DNA from: Zeugodacus cucurbitae
Taxonomy: Eukaryota > Arthropoda > Insecta > Diptera > Tephritidae
Direction of reading: 5' to 3'
NCBI RefSeq assembly: GCF_028554725.1
Contig: NC_071672.1
Location: forward strand, 30,710,944 to 30,774,943
Length of the DNA: 64,000 nt
Under the pieces are notes generated by a model. That model did not search any database and was not told the origin of the DNA. It saw nothing but the letters and a program-made list of their open reading frames with translations. The position numbers and the translations under genes are program-made. Shown here piece after piece: positions 1 to 11,366 of this stretch; position 1 is the stretch's first letter; each line of letters begins with the position of its first letter.

Positions 1-74
1 TATAATAAATAAAATATCATATTTTTGCTGTTAAATGCCATAAATAATACAAAATTAATGCAAAAAAATCAAGT

Positions 75-202
75 GCAGTTGAACTTCCTCAACACAAAAA
101 AACCTCGAGTTCGAGTGAATTCCGAGTTATGGCAGGTAATTTGTATGAAATTTGACTTATATTTGCCAATTCAAGAGTTCGAGTTATTGAAATTCAACTG
201 TA
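75..202 (+). repeat. MITE, CAGTTGAAC family, copy 1
   Basis: This is a short element with imperfect inverted ends: CAGTTGAACTTCC at the left and AATTCAACTGTA at the right. The interior carries the family's shared core, GGCAGGTAATTTGTATGAAATT followed by CCAATTCAAGAGTTCGAG. The same core and ends recur six more times in the window. There is no coding capacity. TA-type ends and small size suggest a non-autonomous Tc1/mariner-superfamily MITE; the superfamily is inference. Confidence 0.75.
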
Positions 203-937
203 TAACTTTATCGTAATTTTCAAAATTGTTTTTAATTGTGCAAGTAGTGATTATTAATTGATTATCGCTAAAATTAAATTTCTGATATTTATTTTGGAAA
301 CTTCATAATTTTTGTAGTTTTTATTTTTTTCATATTGTATTGATTAACCGCTAAAACTATATTTTTGATAATTATTTTGACAATTTCATTATTTTGCTGC
401 TTGTAATAAATTTTAGCAATATTAAACTAGTATTTTGCTTTATTCTGAAATCGAGTAAATTAATAAATATAATTTTAGTAAGGATCAAAGCTAATCGCAA
501 ATTAAATATATAAATTTTTTTTAGTTGAAAAATTGATTTTTACACAATTATTCGATTATAAAATTGTACTAATCATTACGTAATACAAGTAACCAATTGG
601 TTTACTAATATTATAACATTTAACTGTACTGTAGTTAAATAAAAACCGCTGCTGCGCCACTAGCTGTGTGTGTGTGTGCAGATTGCTGGGTTGCCTAAAT
701 GCGTATAGCAACCATGTTCGGGTGTGCATCATACCAAAAATGCCTGGTCATACATGTTCGCTTGTTCGAAGCACATATAAGAAGCGAGCAACCGGCATTT
801 GCATTGTTTTGACTGCGTTTTTTCTACCACTTTGCCTCATACATACATACTACATATGTATTATATTGTATCTACTTGTGGGAAAGCATAAGAAGTATTA
901 AGAAACAAGTTTTTTAATTTTTGCTTTTTCACTTTAA
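203..937. other. AT-rich non-coding stretch with a degenerate direct duplication
   Basis: No gene is seen. Two related blocks at about 256-325 and 343-410 share the pattern TGATTA.CGCTAAAA, then TGATA.TTATTTTG, then TTCATAATTT, which indicates an old direct duplication about 90 bases apart. A short GT run lies near 664-679. Open frames here are short and lack coding character. Confidence 0.5.
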
Positions 938-1263
938 TGTTGGGGGGTTTGGTGGGTATCAGAGGTTAAAAACAAGTGTATATATATATATCGGCACAAA
1001 AAAATTAGTTGTAATAAAAATATAAAAAATCACGCGTTCATTAACTAGATAATGTTCTTTGAAAGTTGTATGCAAAATTTGAACAAAATCGCTTAATAAC
1101 GTTACCAATGATAACTTTTTAAGCGCAAGTATTGATACTTTTAAAGCGTATATCTCTTAGAATTTTACTCCGATCGATTTCACATTTTTGTTAATATTTT
1201 AAACATATTTTACTATTTAATATGACACATTTTTTTATATTTTGAAACCCATCTAACACCTTA
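938..1263 (-). repeat. MITE, TTAA/GGGGTTAGGTGGG family, internally deleted copy
   Basis: The left end GGGGGGTTTGGTGGGTA and right end GAAACCCATCTAACACCTTAA are imperfect inverted repeats, bounded by TTAA at about 934-937 and 1261-1264. The interior, read on the minus strand, matches the family core (GTAAAATTCTAAGAGATA, then TTTTGTTCAAATTTTGCA). At about 325 bases it is shorter than the 620-base copy at 6921-7541. Confidence 0.65.
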
Positions 1264-2099
1264 ATGCTGCTAATATATTTTTGGGAGCGTGTGCTCGGGC
1301 TTGCTCACTTTTTATTCACTACTATGTGTTTATATATGTGTATGAGTTATTTGAATTGACTTTAAAATAATAAATGTTTTTTTTTAAGCCGCTAACATAA
1401 TTCCTTATTAGACACAGCAAATCTTAATTAGAAATTAAAAAAACCTGAGATCGTGGTAAAAACAAAAAAAAAAAAAAAACGCTTAAGAAAGCCAATACAA
1501 GCGGTGGGTTTAAAAAATTAAATATTTTTTATCATAAATTGCTCGCTTAACATGTCTACAATACTGTAACATTCTTAACGTCTCTTTCAAAACTGTGTTT
1601 TTCAAACTTTCCTCCAATGTAACTCAAAAACGGTTTGAACGAATAACTTGAAATTCGTAGCGTACACTTAGCACAGGTAAACGCATGGAATGCGCTTTTA
1701 TCAAACAAAATTTCCTAAAATTACAATTCGATTTTTTCATGGAATTGTAATTTTTTTTAAGTTTACTGTTCAATACGACGCATTTTTTGTTTCCGTTAAG
1801 CCAATCAGCCGGCATCGTGAAGGAAGTGCGTGTCTATTTATTAGAGACGATGGTGTAACTCATGTTCTACACAAGATTTTTAGCTTACAACTTCTACTTA
1901 CACTGTCGAAATATTATATATGTTAATAAATGTTAATAAACTTAAAGCGCTAACTATTTACTAGTCGTAGAAAAAAATTCTAAAAAATCACTAAAAAACA
2001 GGCCGTCACATGGGTTGACAAGCCTAAACACCAAAAGTTTTATGCGCACCTAAAAGTATGCTGCGTCTATGGCATTTCAATATTTAAAAGCTGCACATT
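1264..2099. other. AT-rich stretch containing a dispersed repeat at about 1500-1815
   Basis: No gene is seen. The part from about 1500 to 1815 resembles 30180-30540 and 52640-52735: GGTGGGTTTAAAAAATT, then TATCATAAATTGC, then ACTGTGTTTTTC with an AATTCAAAAA-like stretch. It looks like a relative of the TTAA-flanked MITE family. The remainder is AT-rich with an A run near 1466-1482. Confidence 0.45.
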
Positions 2100-2234
2100 C
2101 AGTTGAATTTCCCTAACTCGAAGCACCATAATTTATTAAAAAAATGGTAGACAATTTGTATGAAATTTGACTTCTATTTGCCAATTCAAGAGTTCGAGTT
2201 ATGGAGAACTTCGAGTTATGAAAGTTCTACTGTA
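2100..2234 (+). repeat. MITE, CAGTTGAAC family, copy 2
   Basis: The left end CAGTTGAATTTCCCTAACTC and right end AAAGTTCTACTGTA frame the family core, which includes ACAATTTGTATGAAATTTGA and CAATTCAAGAGTTCGAG. It has the same orientation as copy 1 and no open frame. Confidence 0.75.
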
Positions 2235-3100
2235 TTTCGCACGTGAGCAGCAGTAATAGTAGCTTAAAAGTTGTTCAACTGGTTTAATCCTGTAATTAAG
2301 TCATTAAACGGTGCACAGCAGTTTGAAAAGAGAATTCGAAAATTGAAATTATGACTTTTTAAGAATTTTGAAATCTATGTTGTTTGAGTATGTAATATAT
2401 TATATTTGCTTCCAGCTGCTGTGGCAAATTATATTTAATATACAGCAGCAGAAGCGTGCTTAAAAACTATGTAAATAACTAAAACTAGTTTGGCTTTATG
2501 CAGAAGCAAAGTTTTCAAGTATCCTTGCTTTATTTTAGCACATCAACAGTGAAATCAGTAAGTATCAGTGAAATTTCGTATTTTTCGCATTCTTGCTTGT
2601 TTTATTTCGCCTTTTTGCGACAAGTATTTGCTATTCCAATTGCTATATTTCTTATTTTTTACAATTTCGTGCCTTAAATTTTTTTTTTTGTTTTAGGCAC
2701 TTTAACTTTATCGTTGTACACTATTTGTATCGCTGCTCTTTTAGCGTTTTTTCGCAGCAACCAAATTTTATTTCATAAATTTTTTGCATAACGCCGAAAT
2801 TTCACTGAAAACTAGCATTGGTAGTGTTATAAGTGAATAATATTGATATTACTTTTTACTTCCAATATTTTATATTGAATACTTTTTCCTTATTTTATTA
2901 GCAATTTGTTTACATTATTTGATTGCAATTCAACTTGTTTTTGGTTTTGTTTTGATTATTAGTATTTAAATTTAATGTGATTTTATTTTATATTTTTTTA
3001 TGCATTTTTTAATATTTTTATTTGCATTGCACACTTAGAGTGATTGCTCAGCGAGTTTTTTGTTCGGTTTCATGTACTTCTTAATAATTTTTAACTGCTA
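2235..3100. other. AT-rich intron-like sequence
   Basis: No gene, RNA or recognisable repeat is seen. It is thymine-rich on the plus strand with scattered short frames that lack coding character. It is consistent with intronic DNA downstream of the minus-strand exon at 9321. Confidence 0.4.
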
Positions 3101-3379
3101 TTTTCTATTGTATTTATCACTTTATATGCATATGTGTGTGTGTTAACGCGCGCGTGTCCTTTAAGTTGCATGGTTGGCACGAATTTGAAAATTAACTAAG
3201 AAAGTAAATTGTGTTTTACTTGCGGCTGAAGATGCACGGACACTAATAAGGCCTTGGCGTTGGTTTTGGCCAAGAAATCGCTGCGCGACTAAAAAGAAAA
3301 CGCTCAAGAAGGCGCAGCGCAAAGATGCGATAAAGCAATTTCGTTTTGTTTTTTCCCTTTTTTTGATGAAAATTTTCAT

Positions 3380-5340
3380 TTACATGCACATTACTTGGAC
3401 GGACGCTTTGTAAGTATTCCGCTACTGGACGGCCAACAACTTGGTGGCGGTGACCGCGGCGACACTTATGTTGGTATTGGCGGCGTTGGCGGCGGCGGTC
3501 GCTACTCTACCGGGTAGGGGGTATAATGTGTTGGTGGCGCGTCGCACTCAACTAAACTGTAGTGACTTGATACGGGACAAGGTTATTTAGCAACTGCTGC
3601 CAAACGCCACAAACAGCGAAAGACACGCCAACGCTGCAGCTAACACCACCACCACCACAACTACCTTTGTCTTCACAATAAGCGCGCCTTCAACTATTAC
3701 GGGAAAAAAATTTTATGCTCGCTCAGCTGCTTACCGTTTACGTCTACGCCGTATACTACGCCGTATACTACGCCAAGACGTTGAAAAATATGACACATAG
3801 CAGTTATTACGCTCTCCGTTGGCCCAAGCCCACAAGCCGCCGCAGCTGGCCGCTCTTTTGCAACGCTTTACAGCTAGCGCCGTTAACAGCGCCCTTTCCG
3901 CAACAGTTTCCGCGCACACTTTTTTCGTACTCATCTCAAAGCGCTAACTGCTGCTTTTCTTGTGTGCTTTTTTCCCGGTATTTGTATTTTTATTAGGCGA
4001 TTAGCAGCAGCAGCAAACGCTCGACGGCCCGTCGTCGGTTTGCGAACGCTCAAACAACAAGAAATGCACCACCATGCGGCACAACGCGGCCAAACTACGG
4101 CTTATGGCGGGAAGTAAGCGTGCGTGTTACCCCTTCAGTGTTGGCAGCCTTAATATGAATGTCGATAGTCTTGCTGCTGCCGCCAACGTCGTCGTTGCTA
4201 ATGTCGACGCCGTCGCTGCGTTGATGCTAAGATATGCGCCGCTTTTTCCTTTTCGTTTTCTTTGTCTTTGCCTTTGCCTTTGCCTTTTCCTACTTCTAAT
4301 GGCATAAATTCTACGCAGCGCAACAACAACACAGCTAATCCGTATGCAAGTGTGTGTGTGTGCGTGTACATAAAAAGTGGAAATTTCTCAAAAACACTGC
4401 TAAATACTACGAAGCAAGCCGAGCGAGCGTGCGGCGCAGCGCTGGCAAGGCGCTCAAGGAGTCACGTAAAAACGACGAACCATAAAAGGGGAAGTCTAAG
4501 CTGCACCGCACGCCTGCGTTGCCTTAACGCCAACACGCCAAACCACTCCTCACTACTCCTCCACTACTAACGCAAACACACAAATATGCTAGTAGAAGAA
4601 GACACTTTGTCCGTGTGTCACGTGCATTACGCTGCTGAGCATTTTTCTCCGACGATTTTCGTTTGTGTTCGTTGTATCTAAGACAAACGCTGCGCGCCGG
4701 TGTCCGTGAGTTCCAATTTTTATCCACAAACCGGTTACTTGCACTTGTGTGCAACTGTGAGTGTGTGTGTGTGCCTCTGTGTCTCTGTATACTTATAAAT
4801 ATGTAACTGCGTTCTTGTACTTTTAACAGGGAGTTCTGTTTTTTATGTTATATACTCAGCTATATACTTTGCATATAACGTTGTATGTATGTGTGTGGCT
4901 ATATGCCTTTTCTTTGAGCGCTTTGCCTAAACTTCTCAACAACGCCGAAACCACCACCATCATCACTATTACTTCCACCGCAACCATTACAACTTCAACT
5001 ACTGTTACAACAATTGACATATACGGCACTAAGGCTTTCCTTTTTCTTCGCTCTACGTTTTTTATGTGTGCGATTTTTTCGTTTTTTTTTTGTTGGTGTT
5101 TTCTGCTCGGCGTTCCCCTCTTTGAGTTTTTAACATTTGCTTTTATATTTTCCACATTATATACATTTGACTATATCACCCCCCACCCTTGCTGTTGTTT
5201 AGTTATCCCGCTTACTTGTACGCTGTTGGAACATATTGCTTTGTGGTGGGTTTTCTTTGCCCTTTTTCAGCTTCAGCTTCAACTAACGGACACTAAACGA
5301 ACTAAAAGTCGATAGACGACACATAGCACCTACGTACGGC
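3380..5340. other. GC-richer non-repetitive island, possible regulatory DNA or untranslated exon
   Basis: This block is clearly less AT-rich than its surroundings. It holds GGCGGCGGTCGC-type runs (3480-3510), CACCACCACAACTACC (3645-3665), short CTTTGCC repeats (4262-4290) and GTGTGTGTGTG tracts. None of the transposon families that fill the window occurs here. A donor-like GTAAGTATT lies on the plus strand at 3410. Frames of 60-156 codons exist on both strands, but they are compositionally simple and match no family I recognise. I infer regulatory DNA or a 5' untranslated exon; function is unproven. Confidence 0.4.
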
Positions 5341-5521
5341 GGCTTGTATTACTTCTTTGCAGTAATTACGCGTAACTGCATTAGAAAAACTGTGTTGATA
5401 CCTAGTCCATCGTGTAGAATTATGTATCAATTTGAGCATTGTATGACAGTGTACAAGTTTTCAATTTCGACCGCTCACCCAAAGTCGGAAGGAAGCATAT
5501 AGTTATAGAATTTATAAGTCA

Positions 5522-5523
5522 CC

Positions 5524-5554
<31 letters not shown>

Positions 5555-5556
5555 TG
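5522..5556. repeat. (AT)n microsatellite
   Basis: There are about thirteen uninterrupted TA units, followed by CATATATG. Confidence 0.9.
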
Positions 5557-6920
5557 TATAGTTCCTGGATGGAACATAGGGTCTCAAAGTCACCGGCATA
5601 TCAACGTTCCTAAGTTGTCTGCTTGACAATCAGTTAAATATTCGATTTTAGGAACTCACCGGTTTTTAACTACGCTGAGCGAGCAAGGCTTAAACTTTGG
5701 ACAGTCGCTGCATGACTTAAACTGTGTCCAACTGGTTGGTGAGCGTGAGCATTATATGTATATATGCTACAATTTCTTCAAGACTGGCAAGACTATATAT
5801 TATTAAATAATTAGTATTATCTTAAAGCTCAATAAGCATTTTGGCATTCAAACTTTGAATTGGCTAACCGACGCAATCAATGCCTTGCGCTTGTTTGAGC
5901 CGACGGCCAACAATAATTTCGAATTCTAAGTATTTTTTATTTGATTGCCATATTTTTATTGTTGTTGATGTAAAAGTATAAAACATTAGCTTGTGCTTGC
6001 TTTGTCGATTATACTAAAATAGTTGAGTCCTTTCAATATAGTCAGATATACTATTTATTACCGTGTTAACAAATAGTATTATGGCGTCAAAACTGTTGAA
6101 AAATATACAAAAATGTGGTATTTTAAACACTCGGATCTTTTTTTATTACTTTTTAATTTCTTATTATTTTTTTTTTAATGAATTTGTTGATAATATAATT
6201 TTTATTGATATTTTTATTATTATTTATTAACTTTTTATTGTTATTTTTTAATTTTTTGTTAATTCGTTGTTAATATTTTTGATTATTTTTATTATTCTTT
6301 AATACTTTTTTTTATAATTTTTTTTTAGTTTTTAATTAATTTGTTGTTAATTTTTTTATATTTTTTGTTAAATTTTATCAATATTTTTTATTAATTTATA
6401 TTTTATTTTATATTATTCTATTTTTATTTATTCATTTTTTTAATTGTTTATTAATTTTCTGACACTAATCGAAAAAAAAAAAATGTTTTTTTTCTAAAAC
6501 AGCGTGCATTCATAGTTAAGCATATTTATTATAAACATATGTTTGTAAATCCGTAATATTCAGTTGTCGTCCCGACATGTTTGTATCCAAACATGCTTAA
6601 ACACTAACCTAACGCAATTCAGGGCGGATTTCGTACATTTTTGAAACGAAAGCGTGCCTCCGTGTATGTGCCGTATACGCTAGAAATGCGCTTAAACGAC
6701 CAAAATTAACTGTAGCATTCATACACGCTATATGTGTATATATAACAATTGTATGCATGTCGGAAAAGTTCGGCGCACAAAATTGAAAGCAATCAAGGGT
6801 ACCAGTCAACAAGTATATAGAGTGGCATTTTTAGAAAGCGTGCATAGCAAAGCGCTAACCTTCTATCAATCCAACAGAATGCACTTATTTTCCTCAATAG
6901 TAGCACCTTCGGAGGTGGCT
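5557..6920. other. AT-rich stretch with a T/A low-complexity block
   Basis: No gene is seen. From about 6130 to 6470 the sequence is almost pure T and A with repeated TTTTTATTATT/TTAATTTTTT units. The flanks are ordinary AT-rich DNA. Confidence 0.5.
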
Positions 6921-7541
6921 TTAAGATGATGGGTTATGGGTGGGTTTCAAAATTTCAAAGTTTGGAAAAAAATGTGTGTCAAAATTCATACCGAGTAAAA
7001 TTCTAAGAGATAGGCACTTTGGAACTGTCACCCGTCAATAGAATATGAAACTAAATTTTTTAAGTCGGTGAATTTAGAAAAGTTTTAAAGCGATTTTGTT
7101 CAAATCTTGCAACCATCTTTGTAAAAACATTAGCTAGTTAATGATCGAGTGACTTTTATTTAATTTTTATTGCAACTATTTTTTCCCATCCAAAATATGG
7201 TGAAAATTTCACAAAAATACAAATTTTAATATCTTTTTTCAACGATCATGAACCAGTTTTAACAATTTATGAACGAAATATTTTTTGTTTTTGATTTCAG
7301 TTGAAGCAATAATGAGTTATACTGTCTACGGCAAGCGCTTTTATTTTTCGAGATATTATGGGAGATAAGGTGCCAACGGCTGAGTTTTCGATATTTCTAA
7401 ATCAAATTTTCACAATACTCCGTTAAAATATGTAACTTTTATATGCTGAATTGTTAAAATGAAATATGTGTTTGTTTACAAATTACAAAAAAAATTAAAT
7501 AAAACTCGTTTTCAACCGCTGAAGCCCACCTAACCCCTTAA
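6921..7541 (+). repeat. MITE, TTAA/GGGGTTAGGTGGG family, longest copy
   Basis: TTAA occurs at both edges (6921-6924 and 7538-7541). The ends are inverted: GGGTTATGGGTGGGTTTC at the left and GAAGCCCACCTAACCCCTTA at the right. The core includes AAAATTCTAAGAGATA, CGATTTTGTTCAAATC and CTGTCTACGGCAAGCGCTTT. No transposase is encoded. A TTAA target is typical of piggyBac-type transposition, but the terminal GGGG is not the canonical piggyBac CCC, so the superfamily is left open. Confidence 0.75.
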
Positions 7542-8634
7542 GATATTGTAAGAAATACTGAAATGAGAGTTTCAAACATTTCCCAAGTTCAACGGAACCA
7601 GCTTTTGGTTATATTATTATTTTGATTATAACACGCTAACATGTGATATGTATCGTAGTCTTCAAAAACAACTATCGTACTTGGGCTAAATTAGTTATTT
7701 AAAAAAATGGTATAAAGTCGTAAACAAGGGGTTTTTGTATAACTAATGGAAATCATGTATGTTATATAAGTCATCCAGTTGAACTTCCCTAACTCGAATC
7801 ATCATAACCACAAAAAAAATTGTAATTTAATTTAAAGTGTTCGAGTTATGCAGAACTTGGAGTTATGGAGGTTCAAATGTTCATACATAGTTGCTTTTTT
7901 TTATTTTTATTAATATTTTATTATAAATTTGTTTTATTAATTTATTTTCATTAATACTTTTTTGTTTTTATAGTTTCTTTTTATAAATTTTTGTTATTAA
8001 TAACTCTGTTTTTTATAATATATTTTTTAATTTATAATTTTCTCTTTTTATTTATTTTATAATTTTTTATTAATTTATGCGTTTAACCTTCCCTTTAATT
8101 ATATGTCACTAATCCAAAAAGCATTTTTTAAATTAAATATACAGGTTTTAATAATTTTACAGATGTTTGCATAAATGTTTTGTTACTGACCGAAAATTCT
8201 TATTTTATTGCATTTATCACACGGCAAACATTTCTTCTTTTTAATTTTTTTTTGATAATTTTTAATTAATTTTTGACAATTTCCACTGGAGAGTAGGCAT
8301 CTATCATAATTGCAATTAAGCAGCTGTGTCTGTGAGTTTAAGCATAGACGATTCGCAAGTCGTCTTGTTGTTATCTCTCTTAATTAACATAATTTTTTAC
8401 AGTGGATGCTATTACTTTCCCCATGATGTGTTGTTTCGTTTGTTTACGTTCCACTGTCTAACAGTTGGCGTGGCTCTTAATGCTGCTAATGTACAAATGT
8501 AGCCAACAGCAGCTCTTAACTGTAGATCTTTGCGTACTCTTGCAGCAGACGAAACTGTTAACTGATAACAGGGTGGTAAAGTGGGTTTTTTTAAATGTCC
8601 AACTAAAACCAGTATTTTTAAACGCTTGAAAATA
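7542..8634. other. AT-rich stretch including a low-complexity T/A block (MITE at 7776-7880 listed separately)
   Basis: No gene is seen. The part from 7890 to 8100 is nearly pure T and A. The part from 8410 to 8600 is unique sequence with no recognisable coding potential. Confidence 0.4.
7776..7880 (+). repeat. MITE, CAGTTGAAC family, copy 3 (deleted)
   Basis: The left end CAGTTGAACTTCCCTAACTC and the right part TTCGAGTTATGCAGAACTTGG then GGAGGTTCAAATGT match the family. The GTATGAAATTTGAC core is missing, so this copy carries an internal deletion. Confidence 0.7.
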
Positions 8635-9094
8635 CAGAAGTTTTCCGAAATAACGAACACATTAATTGTCAGGCCTGTTGTCAGTTAAATATCCGTAAAT
8701 TGCAGTTTAATAAATTGCTTTATTAATTATTTGTTAAAAAATGAAAAACCATAACAAAACATTTCAAATAAGCTAAATTCTTCCAAAATGGACCAATTCT
8801 GACACTTAAACATCTATTTGGTGCTGATCAATAGTTTTTAGCTTTTTTACAAAATTCAAAATTTTTTCAATTTGCACATTTCTTTTGAATTTTTCCAGGT
8901 TTTATTTTTAATTCTGGTTCGATGTTATTCTACTTTTTTATCTTTCTTCATATGTCTTCTTCATGTTGTTCGTTAAACCGAGTACTTACAAATCCCCGAT
9001 GTTCGTTATTTAAGGTACTCAATGTAACAAATTTGCTTGTTCGTTATAAGCGGTTTTCGTTAAAACGAATATTCGTTATTTCGGAAAACTACTG
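8635..9094. repeat. pogo-like MITE, about 460 bases
   Basis: The left end CAGAAGTTTTCCGAAATAAC and right end TTATTTCGGAAAACTACTG are inverted repeats. Inside the right end, TTCGTTATAAGCGG and GTTAAAACGAATATTCG continue the same 'CGTTATAA.CG' theme. CAG...CTG ends next to TA (8633-8634) and small size fit a pogo/Tigger-type non-autonomous element; the superfamily is inference. No intact frame is present. Confidence 0.65.
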
Positions 9095-9311
9095 TGAATA
9101 CATATATATTGGAGCTTGAGTTGTAAAAAAATGTGTTTGAAAATAAATTATAAATGGTTGAACTGAGCGCTGACGTAATATTGTCTATCCTTCTTAAAAT
9201 TCTTTTTCCAACATCAATTACCGTTAACTATTTGCTTGAAACTAACTAGTTGTCACCCTTAGACAACTTCAATTGTATAAGCATTATATACATATAGACT
9301 AATACTAACTG

Positions 9312-9323
9312 GGTACATACCTG
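9312..9323 (-). other. Splice donor of the Gln/His-rich exon
   Basis: Read on the minus strand, the sequence is ATCCAG|GTATGTACCC, close to the metazoan consensus. Beyond it the frame continues only 24 low-quality residues to a stop at 9246, which supports splicing here. The matching acceptor was not found in 1-9300. Confidence 0.75.
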
Positions 9324-11298
9324 GATTTCATTGACCAGCTTGTCGCTGTTGTACTTGATGTCGGGTGTTGAGCTACCGCCGGATGGTGTCAGCGATTGCT
9401 GTGGCGAATGCAGCGGTACAAGCGTGGTGCCGCCGCCACCGCTGTGCATAAGCGACGGACTGCTCGACCCTGCCCCTGCTGGCTCATGCTGTTGTCCATT
9501 CGACTGATGAAGCTGGTGTTGCTTGGGCTGCTGCGCATGCGTAGACAGTTGTTGGTGCTGCTGCTGCTGTTCTTGTTCCTGTTGCTGGTGCTGCTGTTGG
9601 TGTGCATGTGTGCTATTGTGGGCTCGTGTTTGTTGTTGATGTGCACCACTACTGGCGCTGCTAAGACCGCTCACTTGTTGTGCTTTCAGCTGATTGCTGT
9701 AGCCATCGGTTTCATCGCCGCCAACAGTGCTGGTACTTAAATCGTGCTGTTGCTGTTGCAGTTGTTGCTGTAGTTGTTGGTGCAACGCGTCGATGGCGTT
9801 GTGTACATTCGGTTGATATTTGGACTGTTGCTGTTGTTGGTGTTGATTACTTGCAGCAGACGCCACCGTTTTCATTTCTTGTTTAACGCTTATGTTAAGC
9901 CGTTCTTTGTTGCCGGCCGCATTGCCGCTGCCGCTGGCGTTATTGCTGCCTACAGCTGTGCCGTCTTGTGTGGTGGGACTATTGGTGGCAACACCGCCCA
10001 CATTCATGCTATTGGCCACGTTCTGCAATTCGTTTGATTTAACAACGCCGCTTAGGTGGACGGCTGCAGCGGCAGCGGCAGCTGCATTGAACAGTAAGTG
10101 ATGGCTTTGCGGATGTTGTTCGTGTGACACTGGCAACACCGGTAGCGTTGTAGTCGGCTGTTCGTGTTGTTGCTCCTGATGCGTTGCAGCTGTTGGCGGC
10201 ACATTACTCAAATGCGTTGATTGCTGCGTATGATGTGTTTGCGCCGACGGCTGGATATGTTGCTGCTGTGCTGTGTGCGATTGTTGTTGCTGATGTTGTT
10301 GTTGCGCATGTTGTGGTTGTTGTTGTTGGTGATGATGATGATGATGGTGATGCAGTTGATTGGTAGCAAGTGCGGCGGCGGCATGCAGACCGAATGGACC
10401 GCGCGCTTGTTGCCAGAACTCTGCATCCATTTTGAATAGCTGCGAGCGTTGCTGATGCAGTAGTTGCTGTTGTTGTTGTTGTTCGGTTTCTTGTTGATGT
10501 TGCTGGTGATGTTGCGTGAACGCTTCTTGGTGCTGGTGCGTGTGATGCGCGTGGTTTTGTTGTTGTTGCGAGTGGTTGGTATGTAGTTGGTGCGGATGGT
10601 GATGTTGCTGTTTGTCGTGTTGTTGCTGTTGTTGTTGATGATGATTTTGTTGCTGTTGTACGGCCGATGTCATTTGCGCATGCAGAGCAGCGGCCAAAGT
10701 GGATGCAACCGGCGGTATATTGAGTGCATTGGGTAGTAAGACCTCCCCAAGCGTTGGAATTCTCGGTGTCGGTATCTGCAGCTGCGAAATGGTGCTGTCG
10801 TCCGCCACTGCTAGCGACGTTTCGCTTGCGATTTTATCAAAGCTGCTGCCCAGTACACGGCTGTAGCCGCTATAGTATATGCTGGACTCCGCTATATCTA
10901 CTGTAGCCGCTGCTGCTGGCGCTGTGTCGGCGCTATCACTAAACGTGGCCACGTTAAACGTGTCCGCGTCCGTCTTTGTCGTATTAAGTGTATGCTGATG
11001 TTGCGCGTCTATACTTGTATTTGTTGCTTTAAATTGATCTTTTGCTATTGCCAATACCGGTGCTGTTGTTGCGCCTAACGTCGCCGCCACCGCCGACACT
11101 TGTTCCTCGGCGGCTATGTGGTCTGCAGTAGCACGATAGTCGAAGTTGCTTTCTATTGCTGGCTTCAATTGCTGCAGCAGCCACAGATCAACACTATGTG
11201 TGTGCGTGCCATGCAGTTGTTGTTGTGCTATTTGACCCAGTGTGGCTGTCAACGTGTTGCATACACTTGTAGCGTGTACAAAAAGCGAACGCAGTCGT
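9321..11298 (-). CDS. Internal coding exon of a Gln/His-rich regulatory protein, possibly rotund-like zinc-finger factor (rn)
   Basis: The frame is open from a stop at 11364-11366 down to a strong donor at 9321/9320 (CAG|GTATGT), with phase 0 at the 3' edge. There is no ATG until residue 194 (codon 10673-10671; residue 1 is set at 11252, a TTG). A pyrimidine-rich tract followed by AG at 11300-11299 makes an internal exon starting near 11298 the best model. The 644 residues downstream of 11252 are mostly polyglutamine/histidine, with His8 at 301-308 and Ala8 at 390-397. Non-repetitive islands are residues 120-195, MDAEFWQQARGPFGLH at 275-290, a VKQE SUMO-type motif at 456-459, and the tail STPDIKYNSDKLVNEIQ at 628-644. 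From memory the tail resembles the segment preceding the conserved block of the rotund/squeeze C2H2 family; no finger is present here. I am confident that it codes for protein (about 0.75) and less sure of the identity (about 0.45). It would act as a nuclear transcription factor. Confidence 0.72.
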
Positions 11299-11345
11299 CT
11301 CAGTTGGAGATGTTGAGCAATGGAACAATGGAAAGAAACACTGGT
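11299..11345 (-). other. Candidate splice acceptor (polypyrimidine tract plus AG)
   Basis: On the minus strand a pyrimidine-rich run (GTTTCTTTCCATTGTTCC, then CAACATCTCCAACTG) ends in AG at 11300-11299. Acceptors further in, such as ACAAG at about 11268 or GACAG at about 11247, are possible alternatives. Confidence 0.4.
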
Positions 11346-11366
11346 GATTTGAAAAGATTTTTGCTA

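Noticed and set aside
4845..5315. 156-codon plus-strand frame in the GC-richer island
   Set aside because: It is a hydrophobic, threonine/isoleucine-rich low-complexity frame that starts at a non-ATG codon. A 99-codon frame overlaps it on the other strand, and no domain is recognisable.
9246..11252. Complete 668-residue protein starting at 11252 and ending at 9246
   Set aside because: The codon at 11252 is TTG, not ATG, and the last 24 residues lie beyond a strong splice donor. The true product is spliced on at least the 3' side.
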